Assembly: GCA_016647705.1 (NCBI GenBank)
Contig: JAENRU010000489.1
Coordinates: forward strand, 1,178,001 to 1,242,000
Length of the DNA stretch: 64,000 nucleotides
Origin: Eucommia ulmoides
Taxonomy: Eukaryota; Streptophyta; Magnoliopsida; Garryales; Eucommiaceae
Reading direction: 5' to 3'
The notes under the pieces were generated by a model. It had not been told where the DNA came from and did not search any database. It was given only the letters and a program-made list of their open reading frames with translations. The translations under genes and the position numbers were made by a program. Within the stretch, counting starts at the first letter, position 1. Each line of letters begins with the position of its first letter. Below are positions 34,533 through 45,340 of the stretch, piece by piece.

Positions 34533-35318
34533 AAGAAACTCAAGCCTCGACAGTTATTGGAAATGATGATAGATGAAGAAGCTGTAATTTTTTTACTAAT
34601 GATGTAGTTTTTTAACAAACTACAATTTGTTGAACAAGTTGTGATTTTTTGAGGAATGATGTATTTTTTTGCAACAGTTATATGTTATTAAGCTTGGTTG
34701 ATTTGTGGTTTGTTTTTGTTGTATTTAGCGATTTTTTTGTGTATTTTAGACTGATTTTTGCAACAGGTATAGGTTGATTTTAGATTAGTTATTTTTGTGT
34801 TTATGATGAGTTGAAATTAAAGAGTATAAATTAAAAATTAACAAAAAAAAAAAAAACACAAAAGTGTAAAAAAAATCTACAGTAAAATAAACAAATCAAA
34901 CATTGAATAAAAACTGAATAAGCATTGTAGAAAACAAGAAAAAAATTACAGCCCAAAAACGAACCAGCAGGAGAAAAAATTAAAAAATGGAAGGAAACAA
35001 TAAAAAATAAGAAATTAAGGGGAAAATGACATATTAAATTGTCCAATATATTAAATTGTATAAGAGGGGTATAATTGTCCAATATATTAAAATAAAGAAG
35101 GGCATTTGCGTCATTTAATTGAGGCCAAATTAATTTGAAGGCATTTTCGTCATTAAAAATATTGTGTTAGCAATTCTATATTGACAGAGGTAGTTGACTA
35201 CCTAAATGCAAAACTACATGTGATTGACTGGTATTCGTAAAATGATAGGGAAAGTATTTGGTTTAGGATAAAAAGATAGGAGAGGTAAGTGGTATAAACT
35301 TTTTTAATTATCTTAACA

Positions 35319-37130
35319 AAAAAAAATAGGTCACAGGCAAGCAGCCATGAACATTAGACAAACTTAGACCGTGGCACAAAGAGTTGAACAAATATAAATA
35401 TTTTAAAAAAATATAGGAATATAGACTATATATGTAATTATAACCAGGTGAAAATATAGACAATAGTTATATATAATATTTATATGAGAATTTTATGTTC
35501 AAATGTTCGATTTGTAATTCAAAAACAATAGAATTACCAAAAAAATTAAAGAAAAAATAAAAAATATTTTTACAAAGACAAATCAAATGTAGACACAACG
35601 TTTATAAAGTTTACATTATAATAATATTATATTAAAAAGTAATAATAATTAGAGTAATAATGGAGAATATTGATATTTTAATACTATTTATCTTAAGAAA
35701 GCAAAAGATCACCCACCTTACTTCAACAAGAGATTCGAAAACGATTGGGAATAACTTGCAATTTTCAAAAGTTCTCTATCAAAAATGGAGTCTCTTACAC
35801 TCCAATTAACGGTCTTTTTTTTGGGTTAAGTATGGCTGGTTATCTAAGTAAAAAACATGTAGACAGATAAAAGTTTAACTGTTGTTAATAGTAAAAAATG
35901 TTGTTAGTAAATTTGGACGGAAAATAGGTTATTTTCAGCATGTGATATTTTAATAAAGATATTTCGTAATTCACGTTTATTGCTAACTATTTTCTAATAA
36001 CAATTTAGAATCATCTCTCTTATTTTTCTGTTTGACAATTGTTGGGGAAAAAATAGGAAAAAACGTTTTAAATTTAGTGAACTGATTAATGATGAAAATA
36101 TATTAGAAGGTCATGTCTTGAACACAACTCATTTTTCGTCTAAATTTGTTAACGATATTTGTTATTTTACGAAATTAAAATAAATGCAAAACTTGAAGAT
36201 GAAACGTGTAATTTGTCAAATCTCATGGTTGACATTAAGGACCAAAAATATAATTTTTTTTACACTTTGGCCCCCTTGAAGTTGACCAAAATCTCACTTT
36301 GGTCCTTATGATTTTAATTTGAACATTTAACACCTTAAAGTTTCTTAATCATCCCACTACGGTTCAAGTGACAAACCCCTATCACAATTTTGGATGTAAA
36401 AAAGTCAATTGCCACGCACCTGACTTTTTTTTTTTTAAAGAGGCTTTATGGTTAATTACAACCTCCTCACCCTCCAAATTTTCTCGTCATTCAAATACTC
36501 AAAAACAAACATATAACATATATATATATTGGTAGAAAACTTATAAAGGAAAAGGGAATAGGTTAAAAATATTCATAATTTTTTTTAAAATAATTAGATG
36601 AACAACATATGACTGTCGTTTAAAATTATAATGAAATTATTGATTTGAACTGAAATGGAATGATTACGAAACTTCAGTGTGTTATGTGTTCAAATCGAAT
36701 TATGTGTTCAAATCGAAACCACGAAGATCAAAGTGAAATAATAGTCAAACTGAGAGGGGCCAAGTGTCAAAACCCCTAAACAAAATAAAAATCATAAATA
36801 TATATATATATAAAATAAAATATAAAATTAAATTAAAAATTATTTGAGTCTAATAGTAACATCTTACTAGTACAACGTTAATTTATTGTTATTGGTTAAT
36901 TATGTTTCCCACCCACTATTCAATGCACGCCTAGAGGCCTATCTTAAGGACAAGAAAGTGACCATAAATCACAACAATCATTTGTCAATTTTGGACACAA
37001 TATTCTGTCCTTAATTGTAAATACTTAACTTTGATTTGATGTTTATCTATCTTTATTAACAAAAATTCTAAGATGATATTTTTTTTATTAAGGGTTAATT
37101 TGTCTTCTATCCTCACTTACTTTGATCTTA
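35319..37130. other. AT-rich intergenic DNA with a TIR element
   Basis: No gene. A long-TIR element lies at about 36256-36772: its left end contains TTACACTTTGGCCCCCTTGA and its right end is the inverse (GAGGGGCCAAGTGTCAAAAC), with matching ACTTTGGTCC / GATCAAAGTG inward. The remainder is AT-rich simple sequence. Confidence 0.5.
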
Positions 37131-37134
37131 ATTT

Positions 37135-37570
37135 ATTTCAGGATTTTACAGTGAACCGTTTATGAAATTAAAATTTTAATCTATACAGTTCATACTCTGC
37201 AGTAATTTTTTTGAAATATAAAATTATTGTCCGCTATAAAAATTAATATAATTTTTTTATAAAAATTACAGTAATTTTTATATATTACAGTAACTTTGTA
37301 CTTCTAAAAAAATTACTATGACACGTGGGTTAAAATTTTAATTTATGTTCACTAGAACCTCATTTAGTTCATGCAATTTACATACTATAATAATATTTTC
37401 AAAAGTAAAAAATTATTGCTAGAAGTCAAAAAATCATTGTACACCATAAAAGTTACTGTAATTCTTTTACATGAAAATTTATAATAACTTTTATATATTA
37501 CAGTATTTTGGAGTTCTGAAAAATTTAATGCAATGTGTGGGCGCTATGGACTAAAATCTTAATTTTATGA
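37135..37570. repeat. Diverged tandem pair, about 215 bp per unit
   Basis: Two related units (about 37140-37340 and 37365-37570) share the series TTTTAAT.TA..CAGTTCAT, GTAAT..TTT.T, TATATATTACAGTA, and GTGGG...AAA.TTTTAATTT. A similar, shorter block lies at 44725-44850, so this is a dispersed repeat family, probably a MITE. Confidence 0.5.
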
Positions 37571-37734
37571 ACTCTTTACCAAATAGTTCTATAAAAAAAT
37601 TTAGTAACTTTCGAATTTTGGCAGAATTATTGCACTTTACAAAAAGTTGAATAATTATAATTTCATAGTTTAAGTTTTTTCTTTTAATTTTCAAATATTT
37701 TTAATAAATTATGACGGAATGGGATGAGATGAGA

Positions 37735-38025
37735 ATTTTGTTTTTGTTTTAAAGTATTTAGAAATTATGTTGGGTTACAACAAAAATAATAAACGCATTT
37801 GGTTACAACATTTGTTTTTTTTTTTTCTTTTAAATTTATGGTGTTATGCGGGGTGGTATTGGCGGCTGGGTGAAAATAAATTTTTTGTTTTTCAGATTCT
37901 TAAGGAATTCATGAAATAATTCTAAAATTTTGAGAACAAAAACATATTTATGAAACGTATTTCTATATATTTGGAAGCAGAAATAGGAATCAGGGAACAA
38001 AAGCAGTAACAACCGGGTGCCACAA
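37735..38025. mobile_element. Tourist-like element remnant
   Basis: The right half matches the family closely: TTCATGAAATAATTCTAAAA, GAACAAAAACATATTTATG, then GAATCAGGGAACAAAAGCAG and AACAACCGGGTGCC. The left end is indistinct. Confidence 0.4.
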
Positions 38026-38149
38026 TTTGAATTAGTAAAGTTAAAAAAATTAAAATACAAAAAAATAAATTATAAGGGGTAAAAGGGTAATTTGACTAGC
38101 TTCAGTACCGAGATGACAAACGTAACAGCCTAGACCGAGTTCCGCGCCA

Positions 38150-38354
38150 GAACATAGAGAGAGAGAGAGAGTGGCACAGAATCGTAATTTTATCGAAATC
38201 TAGACCTATATCCGTCTTTTTATCCCCATCCTCTCTCTCCCCCACCTCCTTTACCACCATTCACCACTGCCACCTACACTCGCCCTTTCACTCTCTCTCT
38301 GCAACTTCACTTTCTCTCTCTAAAAGCTAACAATATTCTCTTTCTCTCTCTCTG

Positions 38355-38397
<43 letters not shown>
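38150..38397 (+). promoter_or_regulatory. CT-rich leader/promoter of the At1g16860-like gene
   Basis: GAGAGA run at 38155-38171, CT-rich patches 38230-38350, and an uninterrupted (TC)n of more than 35 bp (38359-38395) that ends just before the ATG at 38398. GA/CT microsatellites in plant leaders can bind BPC/GAGA-binding proteins; that role here is inference. No clear TATA box. Confidence 0.5.
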
Positions 38398-41300
38398 ATG
38401 AGCAATCGTACTGGTTCTCACCAGCTCAGCAATGGCCTCTACGTGTCGGGACGGCCGGAACAGCTCAAAGAAAGGCAACCGACAATGGGGGCGAGGGCTG
38501 TACCGTACACCGGCGGGGATGTCAAGAAGTCCGGCGAGTTGGGGAAAATGTACGGCATCGATATGGCTGGACTGGAGCACAATTCGGGTCCACCTTCACT
38601 GAAGCCGTCACGGCCGTCATCGTCCTCGCAGCACAACAGTGGATCCGTCAGATCTGGACCGAACTCCGGCGCAATGGGTACAAAATCGTCCAACTCCGGT
38701 CCGATCCCCAAGAAATCTTCGTCGTCGTCCGGTCCACTGACGCCGCTTCAGCCCACGGGTCTGATTACCTCCGGTCCGTTGGGATCCAACGCCGGCCGTC
38801 GGTCCGGCCCACTCGAGCCGTCTGTTTCGATGAGCAAGACGGTTTATGGTTCGGCCGTGACGACCTTGAGCGAGGAAGCGAAGCTAGGGTTTAAGGTGTC
38901 GAAACTGGCAATGTGGGTTTTCCTGGTGGTGGTGCTTATGGGGCTGGTCGTCGGAGCGTTTCTGATGGTGGCGGTGAAGAAGGCGGTGATTCTGGTGGCG
39001 GTGGTCGCGATTCTGGTGCCGGTGATCCTCATAATTATATGGAATTATGCTTGGAAAAGGCGAGGCCTATTGGGCTATTTGAAGGGTTATCCCAATACTG
39101 AGCTTAGAGGCGCCATTGATGGACAGTACGTCAAGGTCACTGGGGTAATTACACTATCAACCCCCTCTCTTTTGATAAATTTCTTAACGTATATTACTAG
39201 ATTTGTGCCAATGGATGACAATTTTCTGTGGTTTACCTAATTTTAGCTTAATTATTTAATTTTATATTTGGTGAACTAAATTAATTTTTTAATTATTAGG
39301 GTCATTTTAGTTATATTAATTAGGTATCTTGTTATGTGGGATTTTTTTTTTGGTTAATTATTTAAGTTTATAATGAAATGTGAAGGAAGATTAGCTATCA
39401 AAATAAAGGAAAAATTGAGAAGATAATGTGTTTATTTCATTAATTTATTTATTTATGTCAAAAATCCATTATCCGTAGCATGGGCACCCAAATCTACTTG
39501 TGTTGTGTTTGGTTTCATAGAATTGGAGTCTCCAAATTGGAATGATAAATAAACTCGTGTAAAAATCTAAAAATTACATGTGTTTATTTCCAATTCTGAT
39601 TTCAAGGTTTGAATTCCATGTTGCCAAACACTATTTTAATCATCTTTTTAGAATCAATATACCGTGCAAGTCTAGATTTAGCGCTCGCGCATGTGTGTAT
39701 AGATATGTATGTGTACGTGCGCGCCCACATATAACCTCGAATGAAGGCATTTTTTTAGTGCTAGATTTTAATATTTGATGAGGAACTATATCGCCGATCC
39801 TATATAAGTGGGATAAATGCTTAGTTGTTGTTTTTATTGTTGTTGTTGATGAGGAACTATATCGGGTTACACGTGGGAAGATTCATGATTTTGCTTGTGT
39901 AGGAGTTAAAAGTATAGAATATATATACACATATGCATATATATGTATTTGTATAAGCGCACGCGCATACATATAACCTTGAATGAAGGCATTTTGTTTA
40001 GTGCTAGATTTTGAAATTTGATGCGGAATTGTCGGGTTGCATATCAGAAGATTCATGATTTTGCTTGTGTGGGAGTTAAAGTATAGAATATATATACATG
40101 TATACATATGTATATGTATACATGCGTGCTCACACGCACATATAACCTCGAATGAAGGCATTTTGTTTAGTGCTAGGTTTTTAAAATTTGATGAGGAACC
40201 ATCAGGTTGCATATCGAAAGATTCATGATTATGCTTGTGTGGGAATTAAAGTATATATATATATATATAACATTTTGTTTAGTGCTGGATTTCAATATTT
40301 GATGAGGAACTATCGGGTTACATATGGGAAGTCATGATTTTTCTTGTGTGGGAGTTAAAGGATAGAATATATATTGTGTATATTTGTGCTTCGCCTTTGG
40401 TTCCATTTACGTTAGGTATTGTTTGGTTATAAGAAATTGGAGGCCCAGAATTGGAATTGGAGATTTTTAAATTTTTTTAATTTATGCATGCTTTCATTAA
40501 TTATTCCAATTTCAAAACTCTAAATTCTATAAAACCATAAGCTACCTACCTTACACAACTAAATATATAGATATGGAGCATGAAATAATTGCACGAAACT
40601 CATATGAAACAAACACACAAATTGTAGAAATTTAAGATAAAAAATAATAGAAAATCAAATAAACTATCAAGGTAGTGTTTGCTGTTATAGAGTTTGAGGT
40701 TTTGAATCGGAATTAGAAATGAGCGCATGTAAAAAATAAAAAAAATAAAAATTTACATGCGTTCCTTTGGAGGCATTTGGTTGGTGTCTGTGTTTTTTTG
40801 TTTCTACTTTCAATGAACTGGGATGGGATTGGAATTCTGTTTTTGTTCTTGAGTGTTTTGGAAATAGAAACATGTAGAATAGAAACAAGAAGCACGTTTG
40901 GTGGCTGTCGTGGTGGTGGTGGCCGACTGGTGTTTGTGAACGGCGGGCAGGGTGTTGGTGGCTAGCAAGTGGTGGTGACCGGTGGGGTGGGGTGGCGGTG
41001 GCGGCTTGCGGGATGGTAGTGAGAATAGTTTTGTGTGAGTGAGAAACATTTTCTTGTTTCTTAGATTTTTAAGCAATTCAGGGAATAGTTCCAAATTACT
41101 CTCAAAATTTTGGGAATATAAACGTGTTTACCAAATGTCTTTCGGTACATTAATCTCAAAATTTTGGGAGTGAGAACATGAATCAGGGACATAAACAGTA
41201 ACCAAACAGGGCCACAAATCCAATGCGGAGGCTCAATTTTTATGCTTCCAAACACTACCTGATTATTAAATCACATTGTAGTAAGATTTATCTTGATGTC

Positions 41301-43842
41301 GAAGGTTGAAATGTGTGGAGAGAAAACATTTTTTATGGTTATTTTATTTTATTTTTCATGATTTTTCATTAGCGTTTAACCTAAAACTAACTGGAAAAAA
41401 ATTTTGTTTTTGTAGGTTGTCACTTGTGGAAGTATTCCTCTTGAAACTTCTTTTCAAAGGGTACCGAGAAGTGTTTATGCTTCTACGGAATTATATGAAT
41501 ATAGAGGATGGGGTGGAAAATCTGCTAATCCGAGCCACCGCATCCTCTCGTGGGGATGTAGACATTCTGAGGTTATTTTTGACAAACCACTTTCCTATAT
41601 TTGACTCTTCTTTTATTTTTTATTTTTTTATGGATCATTTACAACTGTGTTCAGTTGTAACAAATTGGAGCTTCGTAATTGGAAATAGAAAATTTCAAAA
41701 AAATAAAAAAAATCAAATTCAGTTCTGAGGCTTCGATTTAATGAAACCGGACGCTGCCTTAGCTTAATTTGCTATCACTTCTTGATTCTATGTGAAAGTA
41801 AGAATATGTATTGATTTTTGTAGCTTAAGCCCTGTTTGTTTGGTGTTTTGTTCCCAAATTTGTGTGTTTTCCCCCTGTTTTTCGGGAACAGAGACAGATA
41901 TATAGGACCACTGCTCCTACATCTTTAGAACAAATTTCTAAGAATAGAACAAAATTGTTCCCATATTTCTGGTTATGTTTCAAGTTTTTGGGAACAAATG
42001 TTCTTAAGTAGTGTGTGGTTGTAAGGAATTGGAATTAGAAATTAATGTAGAGAAATTTTTCCTGTTTTTGCATGCGCTTGTTTCCTATCTCGATTTGCCA
42101 GCACTTTTTCATTCTGTATGAAATTTGAAATTTTTGATTCTTGTGTCTTGGGCCCCGTGTGTTTAGTATTTCTATTACCAAAAATCTGTTTTTGTTCTGC
42201 TCCTACATTTTTAAAACAAATTTCACGAGTACAGAACAAAATTGTTCCCCATATTTCGGTTTCCATTCCATTTTTTTGGGAACAAAGAACACTACCTATT
42301 CTTCTAATTCTCTTGTTTTTCATTCTGTTCTATGATTTTGAAAAAAAGAAACAAAAATATCTGTCTGTTCTGCTCCTACTTTTTCAGAACAAAATTCTGT
42401 GAATAGATCAGATATAGGAGAACAAAAACACTAGCCAAATGCTGCCTTATCCGCTAAATCCCTTGATGTCTTGTTCTGTTCTATGCTTTTGGAAAACAGA
42501 CACAAAAAATATAGGAACAAAAGTATCTGTTTCTGTTCTCCTACCTTTTCAGAGCAAATTTCTGTGAATATATCAAAATCATTCCCATATTTCGGTTTCA
42601 GAAACAGAAATTCAAGAACAAAAAAACACAAACCAAACTCGACCTTATCCTCTAAATCCCTCAACTTTTCTTTTTGTTCTGTACTATGCTTTTGAAAAAC
42701 AGAAACAAAAATATAGGAACAAAAATATCTGTTTCCGTTCTGCTCCTTCCTTTTTAGAACAAATTTATGGCAACAGAAATCTAATTTGATAACAAAAAAA
42801 CAGTAGCCAAATGCTGCCTAATCCACTAAATCTCTCAATTTTTTTTGGTCCGTACAGAGATACGTAGCGGATTTTTACATATCAGATTTCCAATCCGGGT
42901 TGAGAGCACTTGTGAAAGCGGGTTATGGGGCAAAAGTTGCTCCATTTGTAAAACCAGCAACTGTTCTTGATATCACAAATCAAAATCGAGAGTTATCTCC
43001 GGGATTTCTACGTTGGCTTGCTGAGCGAAGCCTTTCAACTGATGATCGTGTGATGCGCCTCAAAGAAGCGTACGTAATCTATTTTTATTCGTGTTTTCTT
43101 TTTGCTTAGGTGGCGTTTGGTTTAGAACTTGAAAACGGATTTTTGAAAAATTAGAAAACAGTTTCCGAAAATTGTGAAAAAAACTCGTTTGGTTTAATTT
43201 GGTGATGTGATGTGATTGCTTGAAAAATCAGAGTTTTTTTTCTTTTTTTTAAAATAATTGTAGAATAATGTTTTATTTTTTATTTTTTCAAATGTGATTG
43301 ATTGAGAAGTGTGAAAATTGTTCTAGTTTGCAAAAGTGTTGAAGCGGTTTTCAGAAACAGTTTTTGAAAGTTGTGAATATTTTTGTTGAAAATGTATAAA
43401 AAATTAAAATTACAAATAGTGTGATGTGATTGATTGATTAAAATATTTGAAAAAATAAAAATAAAATATATTTTTAAATAATAAAAGCATAAAAAAAGTG
43501 TGTGATGTGATTGATTGATTAAAATATTTGAAAAAATAAAAATAAAATATATTTTTAAATAATAAAAGCATAAAAAAAAGGTGATTTGATTAATTGAAAA
43601 TTGTTCTGTGAAATTGTCCGAGTTCTGTTGTATTTTTTTTTTTTTTCAGATACATCAAAGAAGGGAGTACGGTGAGTGTGATGGGGGTCGTCAGACGACA
43701 CGATAACGTGCTAATGATTATTCCACCGGCAGAGCCCGTTTCCACCGGCTGCCGGTGGTTCCAATGCCTCCTACCGACCTACATCGAAGGCCTTATTTTA
43801 GCATGCTTCGAGCGTCAAAATTCCGATGTTATCCCTGTGTAG
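38398..43842 (+). CDS. Two-pass membrane protein, At1g16860 family, 4 exons
   Basis: Exons 38398-39144, 41416-41571, 42858-43069 and 43650-43842, with GT-AG introns and consistent phases (0, 0, 2); 435 residues. The N-terminus HQLSNGLYVSGRPEQLKERQ and PYTGGDVKKSGELGKM match the family. Residues 60-145 are Ser/Gly/Pro-rich with at least six SGP repeats. Two hydrophobic helices follow, about 171-192 and 196-216, then the conserved C-terminal part: VKVTG|VVTCGSIPLETSFQRV, ELYEYRGWG, FYISDFQSGLRALVKAG, DDRVMRLKEAYIKEGSTVSV and the end DVIPV. The family is annotated in Arabidopsis as uncharacterised membrane proteins, sometimes loosely called ubiquitin-specific-protease related; no catalytic motif supports that here. 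The function is unknown. The gene appears intact. It is somewhat shorter than the Arabidopsis relative I recall, mainly in the SGP linker. Confidence 0.93.
39690..40390. repeat. Diverged tandem repeats in intron 1 of the membrane-protein gene
   Basis: Units carry AACCTCGAATGAAGGCATTT, TTAGTGCTAGATTTT, TTTGATGAGGAACTAT, GGGTTACATAT.GGAAG.TTCAT and TTGCTTGTGTGGGAGTTAAA, then a purine-pyrimidine alternating (TATG/GCGCAC) spacer. Landmarks fall near 39733, 39974, 40143 and 40268, so there are four unequal units. Confidence 0.8.
40770..41216. mobile_element. Tourist-like element, about 450 bp, intron 1
   Basis: The left end is GCATTTGGTTGGTGTCTGTG, the right end AAACAGTAACCAAACAGGGCC (last 20: AACAGTAACCAAACAGGGCC). 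The interior is a GGTGGTGGTGGCCG patch. It closely resembles 4965-5420. Confidence 0.6.
41825..42825. repeat. Cluster of about five MITE-derived units in intron 2
   Basis: Successive units of about 150-180 bp (starting near 41829, 42150, 42320, 42470 and 42672) share TTCTGTTCTATG.TTTTG, ATCTGTTTCTGTTCTGCTCC, CAGAACAAATTTCTGTGAAT and AACAAAAACACTAGCCAAA, with the Tourist-like ends (CCCTGTTTGTTTGGTGTTTT at 41830). The later units look like local tandem copies of one end. Confidence 0.65.
43421..43580. repeat. Near-perfect 80 bp tandem duplication in intron 3
   Basis: Two adjacent units begin GTGATGTGATTGATTGATTA and run through AAAATAAAATATATTTTTAA to AAAAGCATAAAAAAA with almost no difference, implying recent duplication. 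Confidence 0.85.
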
Positions 43843-44394
43843 ATAAGTTTTTTTTTTTTTTGCCCTTTTTTTAGCACCATCTCCTTTTGCTTAGAAGAAG
43901 TCATGAAGTTAATATATTATGGCTGGAAAAAAAAAAGGGGAGGGTAAAAAGGTAAATTCCGACGGATATATCGCCGCCAGCCCACTGGACCGATGAATTA
44001 TCGAGGATTTTATTAAGTGTATATATATATATGATGGCTGGTTTAGAAGACAGACGCGATCCGGACCGGGGACGAAAAGGTAGTTTCCATTTCGGTCGGG
44101 TGGGGGTCTTCTTCTTGTTGAATTTAGCTGATAATTTTCATGTATTTGTAAGACAAAAAGGGGGGCAATGTTTTATATTTTTTGTTTTTAAATATGCATA
44201 TTTTTCATCTTCCTTCAACTAGTTTCAAGTGTGAAATATAAGCAGAGCTGCTATTTGGTTTATTGGTATATGAGTTTTTTCTTGTGAGTATTAAACACCT
44301 TTGTTGTATATGTGTGTTTGTGTTTGTGTGTTTTGTATATATTAAATGTGTTTATTTTGGTTCTTTAGGTGGAAAATGTTATCTCTTTTCTTGT
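43843..44394 (+). other. 3' flank of the At1g16860-like gene
   Basis: Probable 3' UTR and terminator region. No other gene seen. The open frame at 44031-44222 has no recognisable family. Candidate AATAAA-type signals are too common in this AT-rich context to choose one. Confidence 0.4.
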
Positions 44395-44580
44395 CTTGTC
44401 AACGAGGGTTTGAATTTCGTGGGGAACACTCCGCGAATTAAATTTTGAATTTAATCTTGAATAAATCAGGCCGATGTGGAAAAGTGCGTCATTCAGGTTG
44501 TCGGGAGGAGGATTAGTCGAGGTGTGTATAAATTGGTCCACATCTATCTTTATTGTAATCCCCCGGGAAAATAAAAAAAC
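44395..44580 (+). mobile_element. SINE, better-preserved copy
   Basis: Contains GAGGGTTTGAATTTCG (B-box-like), CGCGAATTAAATTTTGAATT, AATCAGGCCGATGTGG and GGATTAGTCGAGGTGTG, and ends in an A-rich tail (GGGAAAATAAAAAAAC). The GATTAGTCGAGGTG block recalls a widespread plant SINE-like repeat. The minus-strand relative is at 7545-7710. Confidence 0.55.
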
Positions 44581-44724
44581 CAATTTATGAAATTGTGTGG
44601 AAACAATGAATTGAAGTTACGGAATTGGATTTTGAAATGAAGGATGTTGATATATACATGTTTATGGCAGTATATCGATAACTGTGTGTGTGTACGTTAG
44701 TGTGTATGTATGCGTGGAGTTCTA

Positions 44725-44868
44725 GTAAATAGTTTGTGAAATTAAAATTTTAGCACGTTCAGTTCATGCGTTACAATACCAGAAGTTCAAAGTTACATGA
44801 AAAAATTATAATAATTTTTATGGCGTACTGTGAAAAAATTATAAAAGTTCAATTGCTTCTGTTACTCT
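44725..44868. repeat. Short copy of the 37.1 kb dispersed repeat
   Basis: Shares AATAGTTTGTGAAATTAAAA, TTCAGTTCATGCGTTACAAT and ATGAAAAAATTATAATAATT with the repeat pair at 37135-37570. Non-coding; directly precedes the satellite. Confidence 0.4.
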
Positions 44869-45340
44869 ATCAAATTTCACGATTTTAAGTTTCGGATCAA
44901 TTGCTTCTGTTACTATATCAAATGATGTTATGTCGTAATGGTAGCGAAATTAGGGAGTTTTGAGAGTGTTAAACTTTAAAAATCTCATGATTTTGTGTAT
45001 TTCAAAAAAGTAGGAAAGCCAAGATTTTTCACAAGTTTGAGTTTGAGATGAATTTTTTCTTTTATTCAATCAAATAATGATTTCTTATAATCGTATCGAA
45101 ATGGAAGTGTTTCGTGAGTGTTTGCATTTCAAAATTTCACTATTTCGAGTGTTTCGAAAAAGTAAAAAATCAAGATTTTTTGCTTACTATGAAAATTTCA
45201 CAATTTTGAGTTTTTGATGAATTTCTTCTACTAACCAGTCAAATGATGTTTTCTCATAACGGTATCGAAATCAGGGTGTCTCGTCAGTGATTTCCTTTCA
45301 AAATTTCACGATTTCGAGTGTTTAAAAACGAAAGATTTTC
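44869..45340 (+). repeat. Satellite S176, left block
   Basis: About 2.5 units of the repeat that fills the right end of the window: TTTCACGATTTTAAGTTTCGG, shown as TTTCACGATTTTAAGTTTCG, then CTATCAAATGATGTTATGTC, then GGTA.CGAAAT.AGGG and TTTCAAAATTTCAC.ATTTCG. It is interrupted at about 45340 by a 3 kb insertion. Confidence 0.85.

Larger units (their letters stand above)
28065..35301 (+). mobile_element. Mutator-like DNA transposon (MULE), 7.2 kb
   Basis: Terminal inverted repeats of about 65 bp: left GGGTTTATACCATGTACCTC ... CCTAAACCAAATACCTCCC, right inverse AAGTTTATACCACTTACCTC ... CCTAAACCAAATACTTTCC. The flanking 9 bp duplication is TCTTAATTA/TTTTAATTA (28056-28064 and 35302-35310). 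It holds a CGTCGTCGAAGG-rich leader (28390-28810), a donor at about 28813 (CCCAG|GTAAGT), an intron of tandem repeats, a mudrA-type transposase, and an inserted solo LTR (30289-33004). Without the LTR it is about 4.5 kb. Confidence 0.93.
27905..35318 (+). repeat. Right LTR of the Copia fossil, split by a MULE
   Basis: LTR text runs 27905-28064 (TGTTAATGTAATATATGGG ... CACTTCTTAATTA) and resumes at 35311-35318 (TCTTAACA), where the terminal TAACA is found. The 7.2 kb between is the MULE. The bases after the end (AAAAA) do not repeat those before the left LTR. Confidence 0.85.
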
